Shown here piece after piece: positions 36,294 to 45,246 of a stretch of 64,000 nucleotides of DNA; position 1 is the first letter of the stretch, and each line of letters begins with the position of its first letter. Source of the DNA: Barnesiella viscericola DSM 18177 (GTDB lineage: Bacteria; Bacteroidota; Bacteroidia; Bacteroidales; Barnesiellaceae); the NCBI RefSeq assembly GCF_000512915.1, contig NZ_CP007034.1, positions 1,054,001-1,118,000 on the forward strand, in the 5' to 3' direction. The position numbers and the translations under genes were made by a program. The notes beneath the pieces were generated by a model. It searched no databases, had not been told where the DNA came from, and saw only the letters and a list, made by a program, of their open reading frames with translations.

Positions 36294-37571
36294 TTATTGA
36301 TAAATACGCACATAGTCGATGACATACTCCATAGGCAGAGCGGTGACATCGATACCTTCGCGGCCTCCCCAACCGCCACCGAAGGCAAAATTGAGCAACA
36401 GGTAGAAATCTTTGTTGAAGGGCCAGTTGCTGTCGGAATAGGTACGTCCCCTCAGTACCGTAAATTGCAGTTCGTCGTCGATGTACCACATGAGCCGATC
36501 GGGGTGCCACTCGAAGGCATAGACATGCCAGTCGTCGGGATTATCGATATGGGCGCTCGATGCATATCTGTTCGGTTGGTTGTTGCCGTTGAACTCGGTC
36601 GAGTGTACCGTGAAATAGATATTGTCGGGATCATAGCCTACGTGCTCGATAATATCGATCTCGCCACAGGCAGGCCAGTCGCTGCGATCCTGCGGGAACA
36701 TCCAGATGGCGGGCCAGGAACCCAGACATACGGGAAGTTTGGCACGGACCTCTACCCGACCGTAGGTAAAGGCGAACTTGCCTTTGGTAACGACACTGGC
36801 CGAGGTGATGGGAATAATCGTATCGGCCCGATAGCCGTGCGAACCGCCGGCACTCCAAGGTTTCTCGTAGAGGGCATTCTCGATGACCGAGCTGTCGTTG
36901 CGGCAAACGATGTGCAGATAACCGCCGTCCATGTAGCAATTCTCCTTGCGGGCTACCGTATAGTATTGCTCCTCGCCGTTGCGGGTATAGCCCTCTTCAT
37001 ATCCCCACTTGCTGTCGTCGAGCAGACCGGTACCGTCGAACTCATCGGAGAAGACGAGTTTGGTATAGTTCCGGGGAATCTTTACCGACTTCAAGTTACC
37101 GTTGTTGTCGCATTCGAGGCTCCATTGGGTACCGTCGTCCGATTTGAGCAGCAGGGCTTTCTCGGCCGAGAGGGCATAAGGCACGGAGGCCAGCTCCTGA
37201 GTCGTGGTAAAAGTCCGCTCGCCTGTACCCGTCAAGTCGAGTTCGACCTTGATCGACACTTTTCCCCACCAGTCAACGGCATCGAACGAGCCTTCAAGCG
37301 GAGCACCTTCGCCCACTTGCAGGCTCACCAGTCCGTTGGCATCGCTCTCGGTGGTTTGAGTCTCGCTGTACAGCAGCTGCGGGTCGGCATCGGAACGGGA
37401 AGAGATTGTGCGCTGGATATAGAAACGCACCGTCACCTCCTGATTGGGCACGGGGTTGCCTTCGGCATCACGCACCACGGTTTGGTAGGGTATCCCCTTT
37501 ATGGTTTGGGCACTCAGATTGGTCACCGAAAAGAGGGCAACCGCCAATATGGCCAAAATTATTCTTTTCAT
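36294..37571 (-). CDS. GH16 endo-beta-glucanase with N-terminal beta module
   Basis: A 425-residue exported glycoside hydrolase of family 16, probably a laminarinase or mixed-linkage beta-glucanase. The catalytic motif GEIDIIEHVG (E-x-D-x-x-E) lies near residue 300, with the substrate-site block GSWPAIWMFPQ before it and NFAFGGGWGG near the end. Residues 22-150 form a separate module (PYQTVVRDAEGNPV, LVSLQVGEG, ASVPYALSA) shared with the protein at 38062-38556. It lies 7 bp from the sorting-domain gene upstream. Confidence 0.92.
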   Translation of the reverse strand: MKRIILAILAVALFSVTNLSAQTIKGIPYQTVVRDAEGNPVPNQEVTVRFYIQRTISSRSDADPQLLYSETQTTESDANGLVSLQVGEGAPLEGSFDAVDWWGKVSIKVELDLTGTGERTFTTTQELASVPYALSAEKALLLKSDDGTQWSLECDNNGNLKSVKIPRNYTKLVFSDEFDGTGLLDDSKWGYEEGYTRNGEEQYYTVARKENCYMDGGYLHIVCRNDSSVIENALYEKPWSAGGSHGYRADTIIPITSASVVTKGKFAFTYGRVEVRAKLPVCLGSWPAIWMFPQDRSDWPACGEIDIIEHVGYDPDNIYFTVHSTEFNGNNQPNRYASSAHIDNPDDWHVYAFEWHPDRLMWYIDDELQFTVLRGRTYSDSNWPFNKDFYLLLNFAFGGGWGGREGIDVTALPMEYVIDYVRIYQ

Positions 37572-37578
37572 CTGTTAC

Positions 37579-38043
37579 TTATTTTTTTAGAATCAGAACC
37601 GAGCGGGCTCCTTTTTCATTCTCAACTTTCAATATATACTCACCGGCTTCTCTGTCGGAGAAAGCAATCACAGCCTGTTGGGCTTCGGGCAAACGGCCCG
37701 AGTCGAGCAGACGTCCCTGCACGTCATACAGATACCAGGTGCTGCCCTCAGCCTCGGAGAGCGTGAGGTACAGTTCATCGGCCACGGGATTGGGACCTAC
37801 CTTCAAATCGAGATTATCGTTCTTGACCGAGAAGATGCCCGAGGTGGGAGCGACAAACGGCTGGTTGAATCCTTGGGAGAACCGAACTACGTTGGAACGC
37901 ATGACCGACTCGGTGAATACCTCGCCCAGGGTCCAAACGAGTGTCTCGTTACCGCCTCCGGCCGTGGCTACTACCGACTGGGCTGCAACCCGACCACCCA
38001 TGACCGAGGCGATACCTATTAATAATAGTATGGTTTTTCTCAT
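37579..38043 (-). CDS. Small exported protein consisting mainly of a T9SS sorting domain
   Basis: A 154-residue protein with a signal peptide (to GRVAAQS), a short TLVWTLGEVFTES...SQGFNQP segment that is widespread next to sorting domains, and a full T9SS type A domain: VGPNPVADELYLTL, then LYDVQGRLLDSG, then GEYILKVENEKG, ending ILKK. It has no catalytic domain. It could be a structural surface component secreted by the type IX system. No T9SS machinery genes are in this window. Confidence 0.82.
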   Translation of the reverse strand: MRKTILLLIGIASVMGGRVAAQSVVATAGGGNETLVWTLGEVFTESVMRSNVVRFSQGFNQPFVAPTSGIFSVKNDNLDLKVGPNPVADELYLTLSEAEGSTWYLYDVQGRLLDSGRLPEAQQAVIAFSDREAGEYILKVENEKGARSVLILKK

Positions 38044-38061
38044 AGAATCTTTCCCTCCTGC

Positions 38062-38556
38062 TTATTCGGTTACGGCTTCGGTCGTGATGGTTCCGTCGTT
38101 GGCCACCTTGATGCGCCACAATTTTCCGTCGGGCGATTTGATGTGTACGTTATCGGCTACTACGGCACACTTGGCATAGGGCACGCTCAACAACTGTTGG
38201 GTTCCCATGCTCACATAGCCGGTACCCCGGTCGACCTGGGTCTCGAAGAAATAGTTATCGGCACTCCAATCGATGTCGTAGAAGGTCTCGGTGCGGGAAC
38301 TGTTGACCCCCTCGCCTACCTTGAAGGTAATGATTCCCGAAGCATTGCTCGATGTGGTGTGGGTCTCTTCATACACCACCGCACCATCGGCTGTACCCTG
38401 GTGAATGCACACCTTCACTTCGAGGGGTTCATTGGCGGCCACGCTGCCATCGTTGTTGCGCATGACGGCTTGATATTGGAACGAATTCGGGACCTGAGCA
38501 GCTGCGCCCAAGATTCCCAAGAAGACGGTCAAAATCGAAATAATTCTCTTTTTCAT
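38062..38556 (-). CDS. Small exported protein with the GH16-associated beta module
   Basis: A 164-residue exported protein that is almost entirely the beta module seen at the N-terminus of the GH16 enzyme in this operon: FQYQAVMRNNDGSVA, then GIITFKVGEG, then LLSVPYAKCA. After it comes a short DGKLWRIKVANDGT hairpin, also present in the GH16 protein as DGTQWSLECDNNG. This module is common at the start of Bacteroidetes surface proteins. It is the first gene of the operon, behind the -7 box at 38620-38627. Confidence 0.78.
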   Translation of the reverse strand: MKKRIISILTVFLGILGAAAQVPNSFQYQAVMRNNDGSVAANEPLEVKVCIHQGTADGAVVYEETHTTSSNASGIITFKVGEGVNSSRTETFYDIDWSADNYFFETQVDRGTGYVSMGTQQLLSVPYAKCAVVADNVHIKSPDGKLWRIKVANDGTITTEAVTE

Positions 38557-38619
38557 GAATACTAATTTAAAATTTATGGTTCTACAAAAAGTGTCGGCAC
38601 GCTGTGCTTTTCAACAAGA

Positions 38620-38627
38620 CAAATGTA
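38620..38627 (-). promoter_or_regulatory. -7 box of the five-gene beta-glucan operon
   Basis: The minus strand reads TACATTTG, 64 bp upstream of the first gene. No good -33 box is seen, which fits a promoter that needs an activator. Bases 38628-38862 hold nothing else recognisable. Confidence 0.55.
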
Positions 38628-38862
38628 AATTGAATCTCCACAATGTTTTTACAGCGAATATTATATTGTTTGAAGTTTTGCATTCGCCCTTGAAGATTTG
38701 TAGCAGAAACTTAAACTTATGTTGCATTTGAGCCCATGTGGGCGTAAAAACGACTTCCGACAGGTTATTTTTGGCACGAACTCCTGCAACCGGATGCTGA
38801 CTGTTGCCGTCGACAAGAGCCACTGTCAACGGCATAATTATCGCTCTCCGGACTGTCATTTA

Positions 38863-38894
38863 TCAAAAAAAAGGTGTATCAAACGATACACCTT
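38863..38894 (-). terminator. Terminator of the lipoprotein GH16 gene
   Basis: AAGGTGTATC (38871-38880) pairs with GATACACCTT (38885-38894), with an A-run at 38865-38872 giving the minus-strand U-tract. The stem overlaps the stop codon of the gene. Confidence 0.85.
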
Positions 38895-39729
38895 AACGAT
38901 AGACTTTCACATAATCGATCACATACTCCTGAGGTAACCCTTCGAGGTCGACACCCTGGCTGCCTCCCCAGCCTCCACCGAAAGCAAAATTGAGTATGAG
39001 GTAAAAGGGCTGGTCGAAGGGCCAGGCTTCCCAACCCTCTTCGTCCTTGACCACCGAATAGGTCTCGACTCCGTCGAGGTACCAGGTGAGCTTGTCGGCC
39101 CGCCATTCAAAACCATAGAGGTGAAAGTCGGTGGCCACGGTGGCACAATCGACCGTGTGGCGCTTCTGGTTGTTCTTGGTGTGGTTGTATTTCTCGGTGT
39201 GTATGGCGTAGTGCACCTTGGGCAGGTCGTAGCCCACATTCTCCATAATATCCAACTCGCCGCTTTTGGGCCATTCGCCATAGGTGTTTTCAGCCGGCAT
39301 CATCCAGATGGCGGGCCAGGAACCCCGGCAATCGGGCAACTTGGCACGCACCTCTACCCGACCATATTTCCACTCGGCAATCCCCTTGGTAGTGATGCTG
39401 GCCGAGGTAACGGGGGCCACGCTGTCGCAACGCGTCGTATCGACCGGTTTCGCCCAAGCCTTGCCGAAGCGACCGTTTGCGATGAAGGCACTGTCGTGAC
39501 GGCAGACGATGTGCAGATAGCCGTCCTGCTGGTAACAGTTTTCGGGGCGGGCCACCGTGTAATACTGCAACTCGCCGTTGCGCACATAGCCCTCCTCGTA
39601 GGTCCACCGGGTGGAATCGGGAAGTCCGCTCCCGTCGAAATTATCCTCAAATACCAACTCGTTTGTCGCACTGCATGCGGCCATCAGGCCAAGCGGCAGA
39701 CTGGCTAAAAGCCATAATACTCTTTTCAT
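38893..39729 (-). CDS. GH16 beta-glucanase lipoprotein
   Basis: A 278-residue surface or periplasmic lipoprotein (lipobox LMAAC) made of a single GH16 domain. The catalytic motif is GELDIMENVG near residue 150, preceded by GSWPAIWMMPAE, and the end is NFAFGGGWGGSQG. The catalytic domain resembles that of the GH16 at 36294-37571 but lacks its N-terminal module and is anchored by lipid instead. It is transcribed separately from the five-gene operon and points away from the GH3 remnant. A -7 box (TATCTTTG) lies at 39758-39765. Confidence 0.93.
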   Translation of the reverse strand: MKRVLWLLASLPLGLMAACSATNELVFEDNFDGSGLPDSTRWTYEEGYVRNGELQYYTVARPENCYQQDGYLHIVCRHDSAFIANGRFGKAWAKPVDTTRCDSVAPVTSASITTKGIAEWKYGRVEVRAKLPDCRGSWPAIWMMPAENTYGEWPKSGELDIMENVGYDLPKVHYAIHTEKYNHTKNNQKRHTVDCATVATDFHLYGFEWRADKLTWYLDGVETYSVVKDEEGWEAWPFDQPFYLILNFAFGGGWGGSQGVDLEGLPQEYVIDYVKVYR

Positions 39730-39757
39730 GATCTCAAATTCTTTTACGTTAACACGA

Positions 39758-39765
39758 CAAAGATA
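39758..39765 (-). promoter_or_regulatory. -7 box of the lipoprotein GH16 gene
   Basis: The minus strand reads TATCTTTG, 29 bp upstream of the start codon. The nearest TTTG upstream is 25 bp away, a poor -33. Confidence 0.55.
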
Positions 39766-39888
39766 GCCATAATTCCCCTATCGGTGTTTTCAAATATGTA
39801 GCACAGATTTCGGTCTATGAGGAAAAGGCTCGTCGCCCCGGCTCTTTACAGATAACCCGGACACGAAAAAATTCAGAGAGCAACAGAC

Positions 39889-40056
39889 CTATTCGTTCGA
39901 GGCATCGGGTTGGGTGGGTTCCTGACCGTCGTGTTGGGCTCCGTTGTGATACAACTCGACGTAACGGCTGGGCGACATGCCGTAGAACTCGCGGAAACTG
40001 TTGGAGAAATGCGACAGCGACGAGAACCCAGCCTCGTAGGTCACCTCGGAGATGGC
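39889..40056 (-). pseudogene. Remnant: last 55 codons of an HTCS/AraC-type regulator
   Basis: From 40056 to the TAG at 39889 the minus strand encodes AISEVTYEAGFSSLSHFS, then NSFREFYGMSPSRYVELY, then a hydrophilic tail ending DASNE. This is the second helix-turn-helix of an AraC DNA-binding domain, as found at the C-terminus of Bacteroidales hybrid two-component regulators. Beyond 40056 the frame loses similarity, and the opposite strand is GH3 coding sequence. No start codon or promoter is left, so it cannot be functional. Its neighbour GH3 is cut at the same point. Confidence 0.85.
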
Positions 40057-41921
40057 AACTGGTCGAAGCGAGTACCCACATGGCCGCTACCGAAGCTCGT
40101 GAAGAGGGTATAACCTGGACCTTCACGCCCATGCTCGACATCTCGCGCGACGCCCGCTGGGGGCGCATTGCCGAGAGTCTGGGCGAGGATCCCTATCTGG
40201 CCGGTGAACTGGGTGCCGCCATGGTGCGCGGATTCCAGGGCAAACAGCTGTCGGACAGCGATGCCATTGCCGCCTGTGTGAAACACTTCGTAGGCTACGG
40301 TGCTGCCGAGGGCGGACGTGACTACAACTCGACCTATATCCCCGAGAACCTCCTGCGCAACGTCTATCTGGTACCGTTCCAGAAGGCTATCGAAGCCGGG
40401 GCCGCCACGCTGATGACCTCGTTCAACGACAACGACGGAATCCCCGCCTCGGGCAACGATTACCTGCTGCGCACCATACTGCGTGACGAATGGAAATTCG
40501 ACGGCTTCGTCGTGTCGGACTGGTGCTCGATGAGCGAGATGCTCTCCCACGGATTTGCTACCGACCGCAAAGATGTGGCCCGCATCTCGGCCAACGCCGG
40601 GGTAGACATGGAGATGGTGAGCAAAACCTACATCGACTATCTACCCGAACTGGTGGCCGAGAAGAAGGTTTCGATGGAGGTCATCGACAATGCCGTGCGC
40701 AACATCTTGCGCATCAAATATCGGCTGGGCCTGTTTGAAAATCCCTACACCCAAAAGGGGAGCACAAGCTCAATCTACTCGGCCGAACATCTGAAAACGG
40801 CCCGTCAGGCCGCTGTCGAGTCGGCTATCCTGTTGAAGAATGACGGTGTCCTGCCCCTCAAAGAGGGTCAGACCGTGGCACTCATCGGACCCATGGCCGA
40901 CGCGCCTCACGACCAACTGGGCACTTGGTCGTTCGACGGTGACAAAAACCGCACCGTCACCCCGTTGAAGGCCTTGCAAAGCGATGAATACAAACAGGTG
41001 AAATACTACTACGAACCGGGACTGGCCTACTCGCGCGATACCGATACCCGCAACTTTGAAAAGGTGAAAAGCGTGGTGCGCCAGGCCGATGTCGCCGTCG
41101 TATGTGTGGGCGAAGAGGCTATCCTCTCGGGCGAAGCTCACTCGCTGTCGAACATCAACCTGATAGGAGCTCAATCGGAGCTGCTCAAAGCGGTGAAGAG
41201 TACCAACAAACCGGTCGTGATGGTGGTTATCGCCGGCCGGCCGCTCACCATCGAGCGCGACCTGCCCTATGCCGATGCCGTGCTCTACAACTTCCACCCC
41301 GGCACGATGGGCGGTCTGGCCATCATGGACCTGCTCTTCGGACGGGAGAATCCCAGCGGCAAACTGCCGGCTACCTTCGTCCGCGAGGTAGGACAGATTC
41401 CCATGTACTACAACCACAACAACACAGGACGTCCGGCTCCCGACCAGGTTATCTCGCTGAACGATATCCCATTGGAGGCTCCGCAAACCTCGCTGGGCAA
41501 CACCTCGTTCTACCTCGACTCGGGTAGAGACCCGCTGTTTGTCTTCGGTTACGGACTCTCGTACAGCACGTTTGCCTATGACAACCTCCACCTGTCGAGC
41601 GACGAAGTGCATGCCACCGATACCCTCACGGTAACGGCCACCATCAAGAATACCAGTGCAACCGACGGTACCGAGGTAGCCCAACTCTATGTGCGCGACC
41701 TGGTAGGCTCGATCGATCGCCCGGTCAAGGAGTTGAAAGGCTTCCAACGCCTCTTCATCAAAGCCGGCGACAGCCAGACGGTAACCTTCAAACTGCCCGT
41801 TTCGGAGTTGGCCTTCTACGGACGGGACATGAAGAAGAAGGTCGAGGCCGGAGCATTTGACCTCTGGATTGGCCCGAACAGTGCCGAAGGACTGAAAGGC
41901 TCGTTCACCGTCACCGAATAA
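40053..41921 (+). pseudogene. GH3 beta-glucosidase lacking its N-terminus
   Basis: About 620 codons of a family 3 glycoside hydrolase, which usually has 740-780 residues. Similarity begins abruptly at 40053 (WQLVEASTHMAATEAREEG), inside the TIM-barrel domain. The catalytic nucleophile is present in GFVVSDWCSM near 40505, and the (alpha/beta)6 and fibronectin-like C-terminal domains are complete to 41921. An ATG at 40080 could start a 613-residue product, but the signal peptide and first barrel strands would be missing, so activity is unlikely. The upstream sequence is an HTCS remnant on the other strand. Confidence 0.85.
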
Positions 41922-41959
41922 CCCCGACAGAAACGCTTCTTCGATACATTAAAACCAAG

Positions 41960-42000
41960 AAAATCGGCCGGCGTCCAAGCGCTCGGCCGATTTTCTTTTT
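41960..42000 (+). terminator. Terminator downstream of the GH3 gene
   Basis: AAAATCGGCCG (41960-41970) pairs with CGGCCGATTTT (41984-41994), followed by CTTTTTT. Confidence 0.85.
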
Positions 42001-42180
42001 TCGACCATAAACCACCCCAAAAACGGTCGTCCCGACAAACCGAAAATTCACGTATCCCGGCTTAAAAAACAGATAGCCTCATAAACAAGCATCGTGAGCA
42101 GAGAGTTCTCTTTGCCTCTATCAGTGTTCTAAAAGTCGGTTTTAATAAAATTTTACAGCCAATTCTCGAATATATTTCCA

Positions 42181-42188
42181 TATATTTG
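42181..42188 (+). promoter_or_regulatory. -7 box of the AraC-family gene
   Basis: TATATTTG lies 20 bp before the start codon. The -33 region (TTTTAC near 42151-42156) is weak. Confidence 0.6.
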
Positions 42189-42207
42189 TCCAAAACATCG
42201 CATCGAC

Positions 42208-43104
42208 ATGGATAGGACAGAAATCGAAAGCTTTACCCACTCCCGACTGTTGAAACTGATTGAAATAAAAAATCCTACCGGCCTGGAAGAAGATTTGCTC
42301 ATCATAGGCGACAACCACGCCGATTCCAATCTACTCAAATACCCCTGTCGCATAAATTCGCTCGTAGCTCTGGTATGCCAAAAAGGAGAGATGGTGGTCA
42401 ACATCAACCTGAACGAATATCACATACAACCCGGCACCATGATTCTGAATATTCCTCAAAACATCGTACAACTGAAAAAACAGAAAGAGTGCAAGTTTTA
42501 CGGGATTTCCATCTCGACCTCGTTTTTTGAAAAAACGAATTTCAACACCTGTGACCTGATTCCGGTATATATACAGATACGAAACGAGCCTTGCCTGCAA
42601 CTGACCGAAGAAGAGAACGATATTTTTTGCAAGTTCATCTCGCTAATCCAGCTTATCGGCCATTCGTCCGAGAGCCCTAAAAAAAAGACGACAATCCGGG
42701 AGTTGAGCACTGCACTCATCAACCAATTATACGATACCATTCTGAAACGCAAACCGATAGCAGAGTCCGAAAGCAAAAAAAACCGACAAGAGATTATCTT
42801 CGGCAAATTCATCACCCTGCTCGCACAATATCATATGAGCGAACGGAGTGTTACCTTCTATGCCGAACAGCTGTGCATCACACCTAAATATTTCTCGAGC
42901 CTGGTCAAAAAGTTATCGGGTAAATCGGCAGCCCAGTGGATAGACAACTATGTGATACTCGAAGCGAAAAATCTGCTGAAATACTCCGATATGAGTATTC
43001 AGGAGATTGCCTATCGGCTCAATTTCTCGACACAATCGTTTTTCGGGAAATATTTCAAACACCAGACCGGCCTGTCGCCTACCCAATACCGCACACAGAC
43101 TTGA
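42208..43104 (+). CDS. AraC-family transcriptional regulator
   Basis: A 298-residue regulator. An N-terminal cupin-like sensing domain (about 40-170: GEMVVNINLNEYHIQPGTMILNIPQ) is followed by a C-terminal AraC DNA-binding domain (about 200-298). The first HTH reads FYAEQLCITPKYFSSLVKK, and the second reads SIQEIAYRLNFSTQSFFGKYFKHQTG. It is complete and independent of the HTCS remnant. Its base composition is AT-richer than its neighbours, a hint of transfer. The effector and targets are unknown; no enzyme gene is adjacent in the same direction. Confidence 0.92.
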   Translation: MDRTEIESFTHSRLLKLIEIKNPTGLEEDLLIIGDNHADSNLLKYPCRINSLVALVCQKGEMVVNINLNEYHIQPGTMILNIPQNIVQLKKQKECKFYGISISTSFFEKTNFNTCDLIPVYIQIRNEPCLQLTEEENDIFCKFISLIQLIGHSSESPKKKTTIRELSTALINQLYDTILKRKPIAESESKKNRQEIIFGKFITLLAQYHMSERSVTFYAEQLCITPKYFSSLVKKLSGKSAAQWIDNYVILEAKNLLKYSDMSIQEIAYRLNFSTQSFFGKYFKHQTGLSPTQYRTQT

Positions 43105-43125
43105 TTGTGCTCGAAGGCCCCTCGC

Positions 43126-43854
43126 CTATCGACGCGTGCCGTCATAGTCGATGCCGGCACGACGTGCCTGCGTGTGCTGGAACTCGCGGCGAATGCGGTA
43201 GATGCGACCGTCTTTGCGCAATCGGGCACCCGTTTGATGAAAATTGAACGGGATTCCCTGCTCGACACATTGTCTGCGAATATCGAGCACCCAATCGTAG
43301 TCGCACACCCGCGCCTCGCTGCCCGACTCGCCTCCTACCGTCACTTCGTCGATGTCGCTGTCGAGCAGTCCGTGAAAATCGAGCGGGCCCAACAATGGTT
43401 CGCAGAAGAGAAGCCGATGACGTATGGGCAGAGCTTTGAAGATGGGCAGCCGCCGGTCGAGCTGTTCCTGATTTTCGATGGTACAGGCGATGGCTACATG
43501 GGGATACCCGTCGCCCCAGTCGGCGGGCAAAGCTACCCCGAATCGGTCGATGCGTTTGGTGGGAATGACGAACGACAAATCGCTCCGCTCACGTATCATA
43601 TCCCAAGCTTCGGAGCGCCATTCGTCGGCCTCGGCAAGGAAGAAATCGGAGGTAAAACAGGTATAGACCTGTTCGCCCGAGGGAACACGATAGTCGCCGT
43701 TGCGCTTGCGTTTTACAGGCAAGTCGAAAGCTGCCGTGCGGGCAACCACACTGCTGTCTTTGCCATACAGGCTGTCCCGCCGATAGACGTAGCAGTGCCT
43801 GCACCCTTCACTTATCTTGCGGCAACCATGCCATAAATTCCACGAGACCGACAT
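43126..43854 (-). CDS. DUF5131 (phage Gp37/Gp68-like) protein
   Basis: A 242-residue protein of the Gp37/Gp68 family (DUF5131). It opens with WNLWHGCRKISEGCRHCYVYRR, whose C-x6-C-x2-C cysteines resemble a radical-SAM-like cluster site. It continues with FTSDFFLAEADEWR and the family block FCEPLLGPLDFHGL followed by VTVGGESG. Biochemical function is unknown. The open frame extends to 43908, but the promoter -7 box at 43895-43902 lies within that extension, so translation must start at ATG 43854. No other phage genes are nearby. Confidence 0.85.
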   Translation of the reverse strand: MSVSWNLWHGCRKISEGCRHCYVYRRDSLYGKDSSVVARTAAFDLPVKRKRNGDYRVPSGEQVYTCFTSDFFLAEADEWRSEAWDMIRERSDLSFVIPTKRIDRFGVALPADWGDGYPHVAIACTIENQEQLDRRLPIFKALPIRHRLLFCEPLLGPLDFHGLLDSDIDEVTVGGESGSEARVCDYDWVLDIRRQCVEQGIPFNFHQTGARLRKDGRIYRIRREFQHTQARRAGIDYDGTRR

Positions 43855-43894
43855 GTCGTTTTCTCTTTCAAAGACAGATAATTCTCCTTTGTAA

Positions 43895-43925
43895 CAAAGG
43901 TAGTACAACCGGGCGAAAAATCAAA
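43895..43925 (-). promoter_or_regulatory. Promoter of the DUF5131 gene
   Basis: On the minus strand TTTG (43925-43922) and TACCTTTG (43902-43895) are 19 bp apart, a canonical promoter. It decides the start codon of the gene. Confidence 0.8.
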
Positions 43926-44013
43926 GGGAGTGTCTATCGGATTCACAGGTCATGCTCGGGTGCAGGGGGTAGAACAACACGACCTCTCCCGACAAACCGG
44001 CAAGAAATAAACG

Positions 44014-44049
44014 AGGCGGTGCGCCCCCTGCAAGGGAGACGCACCGCCT
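44014..44049 (-). terminator. Hairpin at the end of the methylmalonyl-CoA decarboxylase operon
   Basis: AGGCGGTGCG (44014-44023) pairs with CGCACCGCCT (44040-44049) in a 10-bp stem. The flanking A-rich sequence is a modest minus-strand U-tract. Confidence 0.7.
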
Positions 44050-44076
44050 GCCAAACTATCATACTCTACCAAGAGA

Positions 44077-45246
44077 TTACGAAAGGAATCCGAGCAGCAC
44101 ACCGGCAGCCACAGCCGAACCGATTACACCGGCCACGTTGGGACCCATGGCATGCATCAACAAATAGTTGGTCGAGTCATATTCGAGACCAAGGTTGTTG
44201 GAGATACGAGCAGACATCGGTACAGCCGAAACACCGGCGTTACCGATAAGCGGGTTGATTTTCTTGCTCTTGGGCAACACGAGATTGAAGATTTTCACAA
44301 ACAATACACCCGAAGCCGAAGCAATGACGAAAGCCATGAAACCAAGAGCGAAGATACCGAGCGTGCTGGGGGTGAGGAACTCGGAAGCCTGAGTAGAGGC
44401 TCCTACCGTTACACCCAACAGAATGGTAATCGTGTCGCACAAGGGGCCGCTTGCGGTCTTGGCCAAACGCGAGGTAACACCGCTCTCACGCAACAGGTTA
44501 CCGAAGAAAAGCATACCCAACAGAGGCAAGCCCGACGGAACCAGGAAGCAAGTGAGCAGCAACCCGACGATGGGGAACATGATTTTCTCGTTTTGCGAAA
44601 CGGCACGCGCCGGTTTCATACGAATTACACGCTCCTTTTTCGTGGTCATCAAACGCATGATAGGCGGCTGGATTACCGGGACAAGTGCCATATACGAGTA
44701 AGCCGAAACGGCTATGGCACCCATGAGGTTAGGAGCCAATTTCGACGAAAGGAAGATGGCCGTAGGGCCGTCGGCTCCACCGATGATGGCAATGGCACCG
44801 GCTTGGTCGGGGGTAAACCCGAGAGCCAAGGCGACCATATAGGCCCCGAAGATACCGAACTGGGCAGCAGCACCCACCAGCATCAGTTTGGGGTTGGCGA
44901 TAAGCGACGAAAAATCGGTCATGGCACCAATGCCCAAAAATACCAACGGGGGATACCAACCGGCACTCACTCCCTGATAGAGGATATTGAGCACCGAACC
45001 TTCTTCATAAATACCAACCTCGAGACCGGCATCGATTTTAAAAGGAATATTCCCGATAAGAATACCGAAACCAATGGGTACCAGCAACATGGGCTCGAAA
45101 TTTTTCTTTATCGCCAAATAGATAAAGAACAAGCCCACCACAATCATAGCCAGGTGCGGGAGGGTACAGTTGGCAAAGCCGGTATACTCCCAGAACTGGA
45201 CTAAGTTATCTCCTAAGAAATCTATAAATCCCATAGTCTTACTCAA
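44077..45246 (-). CDS. Sodium-translocating decarboxylase, beta subunit
   Basis: Integral membrane subunit (389 residues, about ten hydrophobic segments) that couples carboxybiotin decarboxylation to Na+ export. It shows the family motifs GFGILIGNIPF near 60, GIGAMTDFSSLIANPKLMLVGAAAQFG near 100-130 and GGADGPTAIFLSSKLAP near 155-170. It is the last gene of an operon with epimerase, carboxyltransferase, OadG-like and biotin-carrier genes. The decarboxylase family includes oxaloacetate and glutaconyl-CoA enzymes; the operon context favours methylmalonyl-CoA. It overlaps the biotin-carrier stop by 8 bp. Confidence 0.93.
   Translation of the reverse strand: MSKTMGFIDFLGDNLVQFWEYTGFANCTLPHLAMIVVGLFFIYLAIKKNFEPMLLVPIGFGILIGNIPFKIDAGLEVGIYEEGSVLNILYQGVSAGWYPPLVFLGIGAMTDFSSLIANPKLMLVGAAAQFGIFGAYMVALALGFTPDQAGAIAIIGGADGPTAIFLSSKLAPNLMGAIAVSAYSYMALVPVIQPPIMRLMTTKKERVIRMKPARAVSQNEKIMFPIVGLLLTCFLVPSGLPLLGMLFFGNLLRESGVTSRLAKTASGPLCDTITILLGVTVGASTQASEFLTPSTLGIFALGFMAFVIASASGVLFVKIFNLVLPKSKKINPLIGNAGVSAVPMSARISNNLGLEYDSTNYLLMHAMGPNVAGVIGSAVAAGVLLGFLS

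Noticed and set aside
33071-38043. Presence of a type IX secretion machinery
   Set aside because: Only cargo-type C-terminal domains are seen; no por/spr/gld genes occur in this window.
42208-43104. The AraC gene as the missing part of the HTCS regulator
   Set aside because: It is a complete regulator with its own sensing and DNA-binding domains, on the opposite strand, and does not continue the 39889-40056 frame.
43126-43854. Prophage remnant suggested by the Gp37/Gp68 family name
   Set aside because: There are no integrase, capsid or lysis genes around it, and the gene has its own canonical host promoter.
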